The position numbers were made by a program, and so were the translations under genes. This document shows, piece by piece, positions 48,766-61,169 of a stretch of 64,000 nucleotides of DNA. Every line of letters starts with the position of its first letter. The stretch's first letter is position 1. Below the pieces are notes generated by a model, which saw nothing but the letters and a program-made list of their open reading frames with translations, searched no databases and was not told the DNA's origin. Origin of the DNA: Atrichornis clamosus (taxonomy: Eukaryota; Chordata; Aves; Passeriformes; Menuridae); contig WBMZ01010241.1 of NCBI GenBank assembly GCA_013400975.1, positions 62,001 through 126,000 on the forward strand, in the 5' to 3' direction.

Positions 48766-51700
48766 ACTCACACAAGGTTATTAGAAGTCAAAAGCCAAGG
48801 AAAATTGATATAGCCAGTCATCATTTTTATATTAAATGAATTATATGGAATTATATGACATAAATACATACTTTAAACAAAACCATGTATGATTTCTGCA
48901 ACCAGTATTTTGGGAAGAAAAACATTTACAGTCATTCAAGTACTACCCAGTCTTCTCTTAAAGACTCTTATAAATCACTTTCCTTTTTGAGAATCTAGCA
49001 TTTGAAAACTTCACTTCCATAGAGAAAGGCTGAACTTGGAGTTGTATTTCTGCTGTTTTCTTAACACACACTATTGAAATGTTTTGGGGAGTAAATGACA
49101 GAAATAGTTGTATGTAACAAATTTCATCTTACATACAGTTATTTTTATCATACTTAAAATAAATCAGAATATATTGTGTAATTTGAATATTTGTGGAATT
49201 TGAAATTTCTAGCTAAAAGTCTGTCAATAATTTATTGAGCAGATTGCTTTGCCCAAAAATATGTTTCTCCTCTAATTGTACATATTTTATGAATGTTTTG
49301 AAATATACTCTTTGGGAGAAAAGAGGAAAATGAGACAGAAATAAAAAAAATGTTTATATCTGATTTTTTATGACTTAAAGTTTAACACTGTGAGACACTC
49401 AGACTGCTAGGCATAAACCTACTCCTTCAGTGAGAACAAGGCAGATTCTTCCTTCCCAGCCTGCCCAGTCTAGGGCCCTGTATTGCCATGACAAAGGGCA
49501 GTGTCTGGCCTTTCACTGTGCCCGTAGTCACAGCTAGGTGCTTGCTCCCGGGCCACAAATAGGGATGGGAATGAAGCCTCACAACTTTCAGCTGAGGGAT
49601 TAAATGACAGCAGGCAACAGCGAGCACCAATATAAATTAAATACATCAATTCATATTGCAGCTGAAAAGGGTGCCAAGGGACCAGGGTGTCCCTACTCCC
49701 AGGCATTTCTCCTTTGAGAAAATAAATCACAGTAGGAGACAGTGCAGAGACAATGGTGGCCTTGCTGTTCAGACCACAAGTAGGACAAGCAGGGAGAGGA
49801 TTTCTGCAGCAGTTTTTGTCTGAGTATTTTCGCCTCTCTATTCCTTCCTTGTTCCTCCACCCAGCCAGACTCTTTCCAGCTTTGTCTTGTTGAAAGGACA
49901 TGCTCACTCTGAAGCCTCAGAGCTGCCTGGATGCTTGGGACATCTCTTAAGCATGTGCCAAGGCAGGCACCAAGCGAAGCAGGCTGGTGAGCAAAGACTC
50001 CACCACACCGAGTCTGTTGTCAGGTCCCAGAAGGTCTGGTAGTGCTGTCACTGTCAGTCAGCAACACCATTTCTCAAGGGCATTCATTCTGTTCTCTTCT
50101 ACTCATTAAGACATTCTTTGGTAGACAAAAGATATTTTGTGACAAAATTCAAATATTTTAAACTGCTATCAAGCATGTAATGCCCTGATTGATCTAATTT
50201 CTCTCATCAGAAAGTCAATGGCAATGCCAACAGGATATGAAAAAATGCACCTATTTATGTAATGCCAGTTGTTTTCATGTGCATCTATTATTTCAAGCCA
50301 AATGTACCTTAACTGTTTGTGTTCTACCCTGACACAAGCCCTGATGAAATCAATTATTTATGCAGCATGCCATATGTCTGAAAGTTATTCTAGGATGTGA
50401 TGGATGCAGACTTGTTTTTGTTAAACCTGAACAACCTATTTCCTCAATATGCAGAGTAAAAAGACAGAAAGTACATTCTTAACCAAACAAGCAAATTCTG
50501 GTAAGAAATTAACTATAATATTTTGCTTTAAAGTATTGCTATGAGCAAAAAATGTTGCTTTTTTACTTTTATTCAGAAGTGAATGAAATAAGGATATCAA
50601 TAAAATTTAAATTAAACAATTTAATAAGGCATCTGATCATTAAAGGTGACATTCATCCCTCACCGTAAAAACCCAAATAATTGGGTAATATGGATAGGGT
50701 TAATTAGATAGTTTTTATAGACCTCCATAAAGTGATACATGCTCTCAGTTAAATAAAATAAGGAAATATTACTGTAAACGTATTAGCGTAATGCTGTGAC
50801 AGGGATTTTTGAATGTGCAAGGGTTGGAAAATACTAAATTACACCTCCCAAAGCAACTGTATCTCAGCAATAATGCATATATAAAAACGTCAAATCTAAT
50901 GCTACATTGTGTACAGTGTTAAGAATTGTCTTTGTGACTGGGTAGATTTATTTAGAGCTACTCTGGGATTCAGAAGCTCTGCAGAATGTCTTCAGGACAC
51001 TCATTCCCCAATTCAGCAAAGTATTTAAGCAAACATCTAATACTGAGCATGAAGCCAGTCCTTTTGACATCACCTTCAATCACAGAGTTATAGCCAAAAA
51101 TAAAGTTGGTGTTTCACTGAAATAGAGCCATGAAAAACCTGTAAGATATGTTCTTTGTATCCAAAGTCTGATTTTGATTCTCAAGTGGGAGAAGTTGTAT
51201 CCTGCAAGACATGTTATTTATGTTGATATAATTTCTTTCCAATGGCATTTATTTAAGTCTGTATTTGTTGCTGGCCCATGGAGAAATGTTACATTCAAGC
51301 TGCAGCTTGAATAATATAAAACCTGACCCTTTAAAATAATCAGCCACTCCTGCCTCCAGGGCCAAGTGCAGATAGTTTTAATCCACACCACATGTGGCAA
51401 AAGGCAGAGATGTCAACCTACAGACTTCTGAGAAATGCATAATTAGTGCGAGAAAAAGTGGCACTGATAATAGAAAAACATATTTAAGTAGGCACTGTGA
51501 GACACTTACAAATATCTTTTATTTACATTCTATGAGATGGCCCACCTAGCTACACTTCAGGTACATCAGAAACTCCAAATTAGAGAGAGGCAGATAAAAC
51601 CATAACTTGGATTCATCTTAATGACTACCAGCAACTTCAGTTACAGCATGAAAATAGTCTGGTGGGAGTGTGGTGTGACTAGAACCATTTTGGGCAAAAC

Positions 51701-52319
51701 AGGCATAAACAGAAAGTTAAATGTGAGCCTGTAACTAAACCAATCTTTCTGTAAAGACTGCCCTGCAGAAATAGTTTGCACCAACTATGTTCCTTACCAT
51801 CTTGATGGGCAAGTATCCGAATATCCTGGAGGCTGAGAAACACAGACAGAAGGAAAAAAACCTCCAAAAAACCCACAACAAAACTAAAGTTTTGGTACAG
51901 GTCTAAGAGTAGTCACATATCTGTGATATCTTATTTTTTTCCTCATACGCATATCTCTAACAGCCTTTGAAATAATTCTGAAAATATTTAGAACATTTAT
52001 ATAAAACTGTATTTTTTTTTCCAGAGATAAATATGATAAGTTATGCCTTAGGGTAGTTGCATATTGATGAGCACTCATTTTTAGAGGAAAGTAGTGCCTT
52101 ACCATCTATCTTTAACACTTCACCATTTTCACAAGACCTCATCTCCCTCATTTCATCATTCTCAATGACACCCAAAAATATAAGAGTCAACCCCTTCAGA
52201 GTCTGAACAGTGGGGTAATAAAGGAGGAGCTCAGTGCAGAAGAAAAGCTCCGTGTTGGACAGATTTAGTGAGGAGGTCTTTCCCATGAGGTTTCCAGCAC
52301 TGCTGGTGACACATAGTGT

Positions 52320-52354
52320 AGGCAGGCCTTGGTTTCCAGCTGCCAGGCCTGCCT
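52320..52354. repeat. 10-bp inverted repeat
   Basis: AGGCAGGCCT at 52320-52329 and AGGCCTGCCT at 52345-52354 are exact reverse complements with a 15-base loop, in a GC-richer segment. Confidence 0.85.
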
Positions 52355-54930
52355 CCAGACCTGTTTGCTGCCCACCACAGACTGCTCACCTGCCTGCCCA
52401 AAACTAATTGCAGCTGCATTCAGCTAAGGTGCTCTGAATTAAATTCTGCAAATCTCAATCCCAGCCATATTCCCATGAGACTAAATGTTTCTATACGTTA
52501 GCTCTCAAATTTTACACTGCAGCAAACATGTAGAGTAAAACCTTTTGTTTAAAAGATTTCAATTTTCTTTGTGGCATATCCGTGTGCTTTGCCTCCCCTG
52601 ATGTACACTGATGGTCCGAAGAGGAGGTACTGAAGTGATCGGAGTACTCACTGAGAGGTGTGGAGCATCCTCTCTGCCCTTTGAGGGTCTGGTGGGGTGT
52701 TTGGGGCATATTACACAATACAAATTTTCAACAACCACAGAAAGCCTGAGGGCTGTAGCACTCCTGCTCGTTGAACTATGTTTGCAGCTATGGTTTTGAG
52801 TTTGCAACAAAGGCTGAAGCATTTCTGGGGGCAGAGGAAGGGGATATTTTCTTCAGCTGGATGATCAGTTTCAAGGTAAAGAATTCAAACAATTAATGAC
52901 TACAAGACAATTAGAAAAAGTTTGGGGATTTTTTTGTATTGTTTTAAATCACAGACAGACAAAGCCTAGGCTGCACTTTTTTGATATTTCTAGGAGGAGA
53001 TTGTTGGCAGAAATCGCAGCAGCAATGTACAGCTCATCATACAGTGCTGTGGGCTCCCAGCCTTACAGGATAGAGACAAGTTAAAAAGGCAGCGGAAGGA
53101 AGGGAGGGTTTCTTCTCCACAGTCCTTGACAGAAAAACCATTTAGCAAAACAAATATAAAATAATTGGATTCTTTTTCTTTGTTTTCTTTGCTTATTTTC
53201 TAGTTAAGTGTTTGATTCAGCAGCTTTCTTTACTATTTCCAAGCCTTACATGTGTTGTTTAGCAATAGAGGCTTTGCCTCTCTTCTGAGGCAACTACAGA
53301 AGCACATTGGGAGTTATTTCAGTGTTATTTATGGTGCAGTGAACGCCCGTGACATTTTTGGTGATATAGATTAAGGGGACAAATTAGTCAGATTGGTCTG
53401 GATTTCCTTTTTAAGAAATCCATTAAACCATACAGTATTCTTTGTCCCCAGATTCTCGTGCTTTGATTTTCCCAGAATAAGGGCTTTTTATCAAAACACT
53501 CTAGAGCACCTTTTTTGTTTTTTCAGGAAAAAAAAAAATCTCCTGTAGTGAATTTGCATTAGAATATAGAATTTTAAGTGCTAAATGTACAGTCTTCCAA
53601 TATAGTTTTTCATTATTTTGAAAATAGGTTTGATTTCCCTAGATGCCTAAAGGATAGCTGAGCAAAAATTTATTTTTCACATAGCCAATTTTTGGAAATA
53701 TTTTGCTCCCTATGTTGCCTATTGATTTCCAAGTAATTCTTATTTTTGTCCCACAGATCTCAATCAGCAGCACTTTTAAATATGAAAATATCACAGAAAG
53801 GCAGCACCTGCAGTATCATTTATGTAAAACATGCTGATTTATTGGTCAGTCTCACCTAGATTTGTACAAGAGATTTGTATTAAACTAATTTCTAAGAACT
53901 CGTTGTTATTAATTCAACAAAAAGCACTACTACCGATGTAAAAATCCTGCAGAAAGAAAGGTAAACAGTCTTCTTTTGGTAATGATTGCATTTTAGGGTC
54001 CTATAGGCACAAAAATAGGCCCCCCTAGCCCTCAGCTGCCACATCATAAATTATAGCCATGCCTCTACACTGCTCCAGGTCAAAGTTCCTATTTCATTAA
54101 AAAGTGGAACTAGAAACTTTAGAATTATATTTGTATATCCACTTCTCATGTACAAAAAAAATGTTACAGATTTTAGTCTTTCACAATAGTAAAGGAAGCA
54201 AAAAAATGCTACTATTAATATGTTTCCTATGCTGTTAAAACAGCAATTCTGAAAAAAATGTGGGACTTCCCAGATTATACCCAAGAAATAAAGAAACATC
54301 TGTGGCTCAGAGTAAGCGGGACAAGAAGATTAAAAAGAAGTAAAACTATAAGTTTTCATGGTGTGTAGCAGTGCTGTAATGAGCACTGCAACTTCCACAG
54401 GTATGCTGCCTAGAATGAAAGTATTTCCCCAGTTTATTAGCACTGGCACATGGTTTCTCACTGTTCACTGGAGTCCTGCTTTTTGAAGTTATATTAAGAT
54501 ACTTACATCTAAATAACTACTTTTTTTTAAAGTCCAGGGCACCTCCTGGTTCAATTATCCGGTATACATGTAAATTTGGTGTTTATGCACTCACAATTCT
54601 CTATATTATTCGTTGTATTTGACAGATTTTTAATCCATATTTATTAGTTGCTATTGTCATTGCACCTGATGGAAAAAAGGTAGGGTGCTGAAGGATCTTT
54701 AGTGACTCAGGTACAGCAAAAGCAGATGGAAAATGTGCTCCAAAGTGACTTAGCCTTACCCACAAAGAGTCCATAAAAGGCTTTTACTGATTCACTGCAA
54801 GCTTTGAGGGTAGGCAAAACACAAGAAAGAGAAATTAATGCTAGACTAAGGCAGAAAAGTTGTGTGAAAACTGCAAAGTATAGAAAACTGAAATCTGAAC
54901 TCTACCATGTTTTATGCATAAGTGGTACAT

Positions 54931-54955
54931 ATATATCATTGTGATATATCATTGT
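54931..54955. repeat. Tandem 12-mer
   Basis: ATATATCATTGT occurs at 54931-54942 and again at 54944-54955, separated by a single G. Confidence 0.85.
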
Positions 54956-56769
54956 ATGTGCATGATGTATCACATTTAGTACAGTTGGCTTTAAATGTAA
55001 TTTATTGTTTTGTTTTTACAAATCATACTACAGAACACTTATGAATCTACTGCTAAATGCAGTAGTACCATAAATAATTTAAATCAAATTACATTTGTCA
55101 ACTAAATCAATAAAGTACCTTTAATTATACATTATCCTTGATTTTTTTATTGTGTTTTTCCCCTTGCTTGTGGACTGCTTAAAATCAGTATTCTGCAATT
55201 GATCTCCCTGTTATTAGAATGAATTAATGATCCCCTAACATGTTTCCAGTGGAAGACAAAGACTTTTTCTTTTCATTTCCATTTCATCTGACACCAAGGA
55301 TAATAGCACTACATAAACATGTGCTTTAACACAAATACAAATGATAATAGTAAAATACCAAAAACAATACAGAAGCACCTCAACAATTAAAAATGCAGTA
55401 AACAACATTTTTTTGATCATAATCCTGGTCATGAGATTTATAAATACTTCTCCAGTTACATCAGCTCACATGACAGAGCTCAGCTGCCCATGAGCCCAGC
55501 ATCACTGCAGGTCACAGTCAACACACCCAACAACATCCCCTCAAACTCCATCAACCTCAGGCTGGCAGTTTACTGACTGGAAAAGCCAAGGATTTGCTAA
55601 ATCCACAGGGAAACCCAAGGCAGGAGGTGGCAACAGCCTTTTGTAATCTCTGTGATTGTCCAGCAGCTGGGCCAGGGAACATGGCTGAAACGGAACTGTC
55701 AAGAGTGGGCTCAGCTGCTCCTCAGCCATATCAGCTCTCCTGCTCATTGCTGTGAACCCTTGTCTCAGTGTGGTCGCCTGCTGGTCACCTGCTGGTCACG
55801 CGCAACAGCTGTTTCGCCAGTCTGGGAACTGACACTGGATTTACTTTACCGAGCTGGTCTACGCATGGCCCTAGAGTTACAGCTTCCCTATTTCCCTTGT
55901 TCCTCCTCAGACATACAAAGACCTCAAGGGACTTTGGGGTCTTACAAAATAGTATGAGTAGAGAAGAATCACTCTTTACCAAGTTACACCTTTGTGTTAT
56001 GTTCCAGTGGTATCAAAAGCCAAGAAATCCTGTGTGAGGGTGCTCCTGTCACGAGAAGGCTCTTACAAGAGGAACGTCAGAATAAAGGCATCAGTGTATG
56101 TGTTGTGATACAATGCATTCTTGTAATCCCCATAAGCAGAAACCAGGCTCCTCTGATTTCTTGAATCTGTGTGTTCAGCAATTTGTAACTGTGTGTGTCT
56201 AACTGGGTAATCTTCAGAGATTAGATGTCTTCCAACAACAAAAAAATAGTGGTGTTCATATGGTCAAAAGAACATGTGCTCAGACAAGAGCTGGGAGATC
56301 CTCAGAGATAAAGACCTTCTGGTTAAAGCACACCAACTACTCTTCATTCATTCACGTCGCTGAAAGGCACAGTTCACCAAGAAATATTCATAAAGGTCAG
56401 TGGTGAGCCACAGAAAAGCTTTAAGAAACCAGTCTTAGTCTCAGTTTTTATAAATTTTGTGCTCATAGATTTTATTTTTAAATTTTAAAATGAACACAAA
56501 AAGAAGAATGTTAGAAGCAAATGTTAACTTTATTATACTTGCAGATTAATTGCTACTGCAAATGTTTTAGTTTGCAGCAACTCATATATTTCCATTTGAT
56601 ACGCAAACATCATAAACAGTAATAATACTTGCAATAAACTCTAAAATATTGGCTGTGATTATTTCTTGTCATCATATAGGATCAAGTTTTCAGCCTGGTA
56701 TTAAAAGTCTTATTTCTGAATCCCTAAAAACTTGCAAGAAAAGTATTTTTACTTTTTATTATATTATAC

Positions 56770-57252
56770 TGTTGCCTCTAGAGTTACAAACAGGAGCTGA
56801 GGCGTTTTTATGAAGGCAGAGAAAAGCAAAAAAACCCCTTTATTTTGTAAGTTTTCCTAGCATATTGCAGCCACGAGGGGAAAGCACTCTTCCCCCACTG
56901 GGCACACAACCCCCAGTGTACAAAATAAAGGATAGGTTCAGGTAAGGAAAAGGGAAAAAATCCCTCTTCTCTCTGCACAACAAGTCTATATATTCTGGTC
57001 TAACAAATTGACATAGTTTACAGAGATTCTCCAATTAAGGGATAGCACTCATAGCTCAAATCCGCGTGGCAACCTTCTATTGGATTTTTCTCTTCTCTCT
57101 AAACTTTCGGTTTTTAGCCAGCACAACGCGATAACATGTTCTAACATGTTCTCAACTCTGGAATGCTAGGATGATAAGTGACTCTATTTTGTCTGGGATA
57201 TAAGGTATTACTGGCTAGGGTTACAGTGAAAAAAGTTACAGGAATTCTAACA
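56770..57252 (-). mobile_element. Probable solo LTR
   Basis: On the minus strand the block has LTR architecture: TATATA at 56992-56987, then about 145 bases later AATAAA at 56844-56839, then a short U5-like stretch ending CAACA at 56770. The plus-strand left end is TGTTGCCTCT. The other end may be the CTAACA ending at 57252 (minus-strand TGTTAGAATTCC), giving about 483 bp. Flanks TATAC and TAAAA are not a convincing target duplication, so the right border is uncertain; CA at 57145 is an alternative. CpG-containing stretches such as TCCGCGTGGC and GCACAACGCG differ from the surrounding DNA. No retroviral coding sequence adjoins it. Confidence 0.4.
57132..57151. promoter_or_regulatory. p53-family-like response element
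   Basis: Two perfect copies of TAACATGTTC abut with no spacer. Each fits the RRRCWWGYYY half-site except for T at the first position, and both have the favoured CATG core. A zero-base spacer is the arrangement that p53 and p63 bind best. The site lies in the U3-like part of the putative LTR. Binding is inferred from the motif only. Confidence 0.4.
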
Positions 57253-58799
57253 TAAAACTAGGAAAAAAGCAAAAACACCCTGGCATCAATAGATCGATGT
57301 TTTAAAAAAATTCTTTAAATATTTTTTCTTGAATATAACTCTTCAGACATCCCACATGAAATAAGATAAGGAAATAGAAATGGGAGTCTGAGCACAGGAG
57401 CTCTTGGAAGGAAGGAACAGGCCTGTTGGGAAGGTCTAAAGATGGCTAAATGGCACATGAGTGAGCAAACAAATAGAAATGCAAATATGCAAGGGAGGCC
57501 ATGTTTTCCTGTTGTGAATCTGAGGCAGAGAAAATATTAATCAGACACATCCCTATAATAATTTCTTGTGTAACTGCATCCATTTGGACAAACAAACAAA
57601 AACGCACCAGCATGAAACCTGCAGAGATTTAAGTCAGCCTTTGCCTCCCATCTCTAAGTGCTTAAAGAAAAGTACACACACAAAGATGGAATGTGTAATC
57701 ATCTGGTGAAAGGGTGGACCTAGCCTGTGAGAAAGTAAAAGGCAATAGGAATATGCCTGGAAAAAGGGGCAGCCAAGTGACAGAGTGATAGAGAGAGAAT
57801 CCATCAGAGGGACAAAGCAAAGTCAGTTGAAACTCTGCATAAGCACAGGGTTTCTTGTGGGTATCATGAGATCTTTGTAGATGCTATTAAACATAATTGC
57901 ATCAAAGAAATAACTTGAACCCATTATATATTTCTACTCCAAAATTTTACCAAGATATTCCCATCACAAAGAACAACAAGGAGGAAATTGTGTTGTTGTT
58001 TGGTTTCTTTTTTTACCATAGTCTGGGAAACTGATTTAAATTGAAAAGAAAGTTCTAGCAAATATTGGACTTCTTGGCTAATTTGGTTTTGTTTTTTTTT
58101 CCTTCCCTTAAAAAGAAATAATCAAGATTTTGAAATGTCTGTGGAGTTTGACTCACAGACATGGAAATCAATCAGCACTACTCTATTGGCTTCAGAGAAC
58201 AGTGGAGGAATTTAAATTATTTTGTTCTTAGTACCTTGATTTTTTTTTCCTTCACATTTCATCTGATTCAAGAACATGGAACGGTTGTTAGGCCAATAGC
58301 TGTGTAGTTTTTCTGAAGCACCCAGCTTAGAGATTGATTTGGCTTTCTTTTTAAAAAAGAACTACAATTAGTTATAATTAAAATTTATCTTATAATTTTG
58401 ACACAGCATTAAAAAATCAAGGGAATGTCTTGCCATGTGGAAAGCCAGTAGGAGAGGTAGTAGCTCTTTTCATTTATAAACAAATATATGCAGAAGGGGA
58501 GAATATGAACACAAATTTCTTTACTTCAAAGGATTTCTTGCCTAGCTGATATTTTTCTAAATTGGCTTATACTGTAGGGATCAATTAAAATATCATTGTT
58601 GATACACTGCTTCAGGAAATCTGCAAGCCTGGACATGCATATCCATATTTCAGGAGGCAGTATGTACTCATATGATGTATTGAGAAAAAGATTAAATAAA
58701 TGCAAAGTTTAGAAAATATTTTTCAGTATATTTGAATACATAAGCAAAAAGCAAGGGAAGGGCCACTTTGAACAGGACATTACAAGGATATGGTCTTAT
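57253..58799. other. AT-rich noncoding DNA
   Basis: No gene or mobile element recognised. Homopolymer runs occur near 57300, 58085 and 58240. Confidence 0.65.
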
Positions 58800-59658
58800 A
58801 TGCTTCTTACATCTATGCATCCATCTCAGGTGCATGAATTAAGGACCTTTGCTCCCACAAATGTAACAAAACCCCCAGAGGATGACAGAGCACTCACTTG
58901 CACTGCGGACTGTGCATATGAAACCAGGTTCCTCACTGATGGATATTATTTTACAATAAACACTGTTCCTGGATATTGCAGTGCTCCCTGATCTCGATAC
59001 CATAACACTTAAAACAAGCTGCTATCCATTTCTGGATCCAATTAATCACAGATGAGCATCAGCTCTGTCTTGAAGCTCTATTATACCTTTTTCAGCAGCA
59101 CAAGCAGTTCCTGGAAATACACTGGATTGTTAAACAGAAATGCAGTTTTGAGCAGCTTTTAGAAGTCACATTTGAAAAACAGTTCTGCAGTGACTACTGG
59201 AATGAACCACAGCAAGAGATTGAGAAGTATCTAGTACTTTACAAGGCACATCTAGGAGCTAACAGATTAAATGTGAAGATAGGCAATGCAAAAACATCAT
59301 CCTACATGGGATACCTTCACACTCTTGGGTTTTTATTTCTTTCGCTGCTGCTTGTTATTCAGCAAGTAAGATGCATTCTCTTGCAAGTGCTTTTAGACCT
59401 CTCTCTATACTGCCATACTAAGATATACTGGGGAAAGCAGAAATGTGCCTCCAGTCTAAAAGCATGAGGAGCAGCAACTTGTGGGTCACGGCAAAGATGG
59501 CAAATCATACAAGAAACAAGACAGCTGCAGTTGACTATTCTGCATCACCACATTCCATGAAATGCCAGCCCAACCATGACTCACAGCAAAGAACGCAATC
59601 AGTGCCTCTAGTACAGGAATGCAACATTTCACCAGTGGCTATGTTACGTAAGTTGTGA
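58800..59658 (+). other. Run of overlapping open frames, unidentified
   Basis: Three plus-strand frames follow one another: 58800-58991, a stop-free stretch 59006-59467 with no ATG until 59297, and 59443-59658, which opens with ATG. The second encodes a charged stretch (SDYWNEPQQEIEKYLVLYKA) and then a hydrophobic segment (FLFLSLLLVIQQ). A pyrimidine-rich possible acceptor (CATCCATCTCAG, ending 58829) precedes the run, and a GTAAGT donor motif lies at 59649-59654 near its end. It might be a decayed gene, a noncoding-RNA exon or chance. I recognise no family and would not call a gene. Confidence 0.25.
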
Positions 59659-60880
59659 AATCAAGGTAAGAACATTACCAAATTCATATTTGAAATATTA
59701 CCCACCAAAAGCAGGAATAATTTTGCACCTGTGGTTCTGCAGGCATTACTTGATTTTCTTTATTTTTATTATTCTACTTTACTTTTAGCGTCACTAAACT
59801 ATTCAAGTAAATTTAACCCATATATTGTGCAGGCTTTGGGAGAATCATCAAACTGAATGACCACTCAGAAGAAATAAAACCCACCTTAAAATTCTATAAC
59901 TAATAGATTGTAAATGAATGAAAAATACATGCTTCAAACTTGCCATTACCTCGATCTGTAAAAAATGGCTGCACTTCTAAAGTTTTATTGGTAGAATTAG
60001 AGTTTAACACAACAGCAAACAATTACGTACTGCAAAAGACGTATATCCTTTTTTTTCTTTTTGTGGTCAATTTGCTTTTTCAGCCCCAGTATCTTCATCA
60101 TTGCTGTTTGATGAATCAGCTTTCCTGTTAATTAGAGGTGCAGACCCATCATCTAATGAAAACAGTCTGCATTTTATGATCCCCTAGACTGTAGTTCTGC
60201 ATATTAAAATAGAATTGCAATCTCAGTGAAAGAAATAAAATCAGATCTAGCATCTGTGGTTTGAACAGAACAGATAAAAATGCTACTCATTTAATTTTAG
60301 CAGTATTTTTTAATGTTAGTATAAAAAGAGGCCCTCGATGTAATTAAAAAATGCCTATAAATTAGAAATAAATTGGTAGAAAACAGCACAATTGTTCAGT
60401 ACATCGAGTGGCTTCATTAAACATACAAATTTGATAGCCAAGAGTTTCATATCCTATTCAAAAGTAACAGAATTACTATTATACCACTTATTACATCCTC
60501 TTTTCATCTGTGCAATAAAAGTAGATCTAATGTGAATGGACTTATCTCATTAATCTTTTTAGGTTTCTTAACACTTTTCAATTAAAAAAAAGAAAAAAAA
60601 AAGATTTTGCTTAGCATGCCTCAACAGCACCTTAGTTTTCTTAAAGGTACTACACATGAAAGGAATCAACACAGCCTGCTAGGATGTACTGAAAATGATA
60701 GGATTTTAGGAGACCACTAAATCTTATTTAATTCTGTTCACTGATATCACCTTTAACACCGTGATATAGGAACATGAATACTTAAGACTAGTGCTAAGGC
60801 AAATCTGCCTTACAAAGGTATGCATGCATACAGTCTACTGCATTTGCACTATATTACTTTTTGTCTGGAGTGACTTTTGT
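59659..60880. other. AT-rich noncoding DNA
   Basis: No gene recognised. A-rich runs occur at 60584-60603. Confidence 0.65.
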
Positions 60881-60900
60881 CCCTTCCCTTCCCTTCCCTT
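60881..60900. repeat. (CCCTT)4, left of assembly gap
   Basis: Four perfect CCCTT units follow CTTTTGT (60874-60880) and then degenerate to CCCTCCCCTTACCC. Confidence 0.9.
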
Positions 60901-60915
60901 CCCTCCCCTTACCCT

Positions 60916-60937
60916 CTTATTTCTCAAGAGAAATAAG
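60916..60937. repeat. 22-bp palindrome beside assembly gap
   Basis: CTTATTTCTC and GAGAAATAAG are exact reverse complements around a central AA. It lies 50 bases before the run of Ns. It could be real or a fold-back artefact of a contig end. Confidence 0.85.
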
Positions 60938-60986
60938 CCATAACTCATGTAACCACCTCAATTACCTTGAGACAACTTTAATCAAC

Positions 60987-61087
60987 NNNNNNNNNNNNNN
61001 NNNNNNNNNNNNNNNNNNNNNNNNNNNNNNNNNNNNNNNNNNNNNNNNNNNNNNNNNNNNNNNNNNNNNNNNNNNNNNNNNNNNNNN
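60987..61087. other. Assembly gap (101 N)
   Basis: Unknown bases. The open frames that appear to cross it are not genes. Gap length is probably nominal. Confidence 0.99.
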
Positions 61088-61094
61088 CTTTTGT

Positions 61095-61169
61095 CCCTTC
61101 CCTTCCCTTCCCTTCCCTTCCCTTCCCTTCCCTTCCCTTCCCTTCCCTTCCCTTCCCTTCCCTTCCCTT
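61095..61169. repeat. (CCCTT)15 microsatellite, right of assembly gap
   Basis: Fifteen perfect CCCTT units directly follow CTTTTGT (61088-61094), the same lead-in as at 60874-60880. One strand is pure pyrimidine. Mirror-symmetric polypyrimidine tracts can form triplex DNA and commonly break assemblies. Confidence 0.95.

Larger units (their letters stand above)
48766..56769. other. Noncoding DNA, some GC-richer segments
   Basis: No gene recognised. 49430-50090 is GC-richer with a 145-codon minus frame (49907-49470) that I cannot identify. 52230-52420 and 55440-55960 are also GC-richer and unassigned; the latter has a 101-codon plus frame and a doubled CTGCTGGTCAC near 55779. 50190-50420 and 53240-53500 have the balanced, homopolymer-poor look of conserved noncoding elements. 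A homopolymer-rich AT background fills the rest. Confidence 0.55.
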
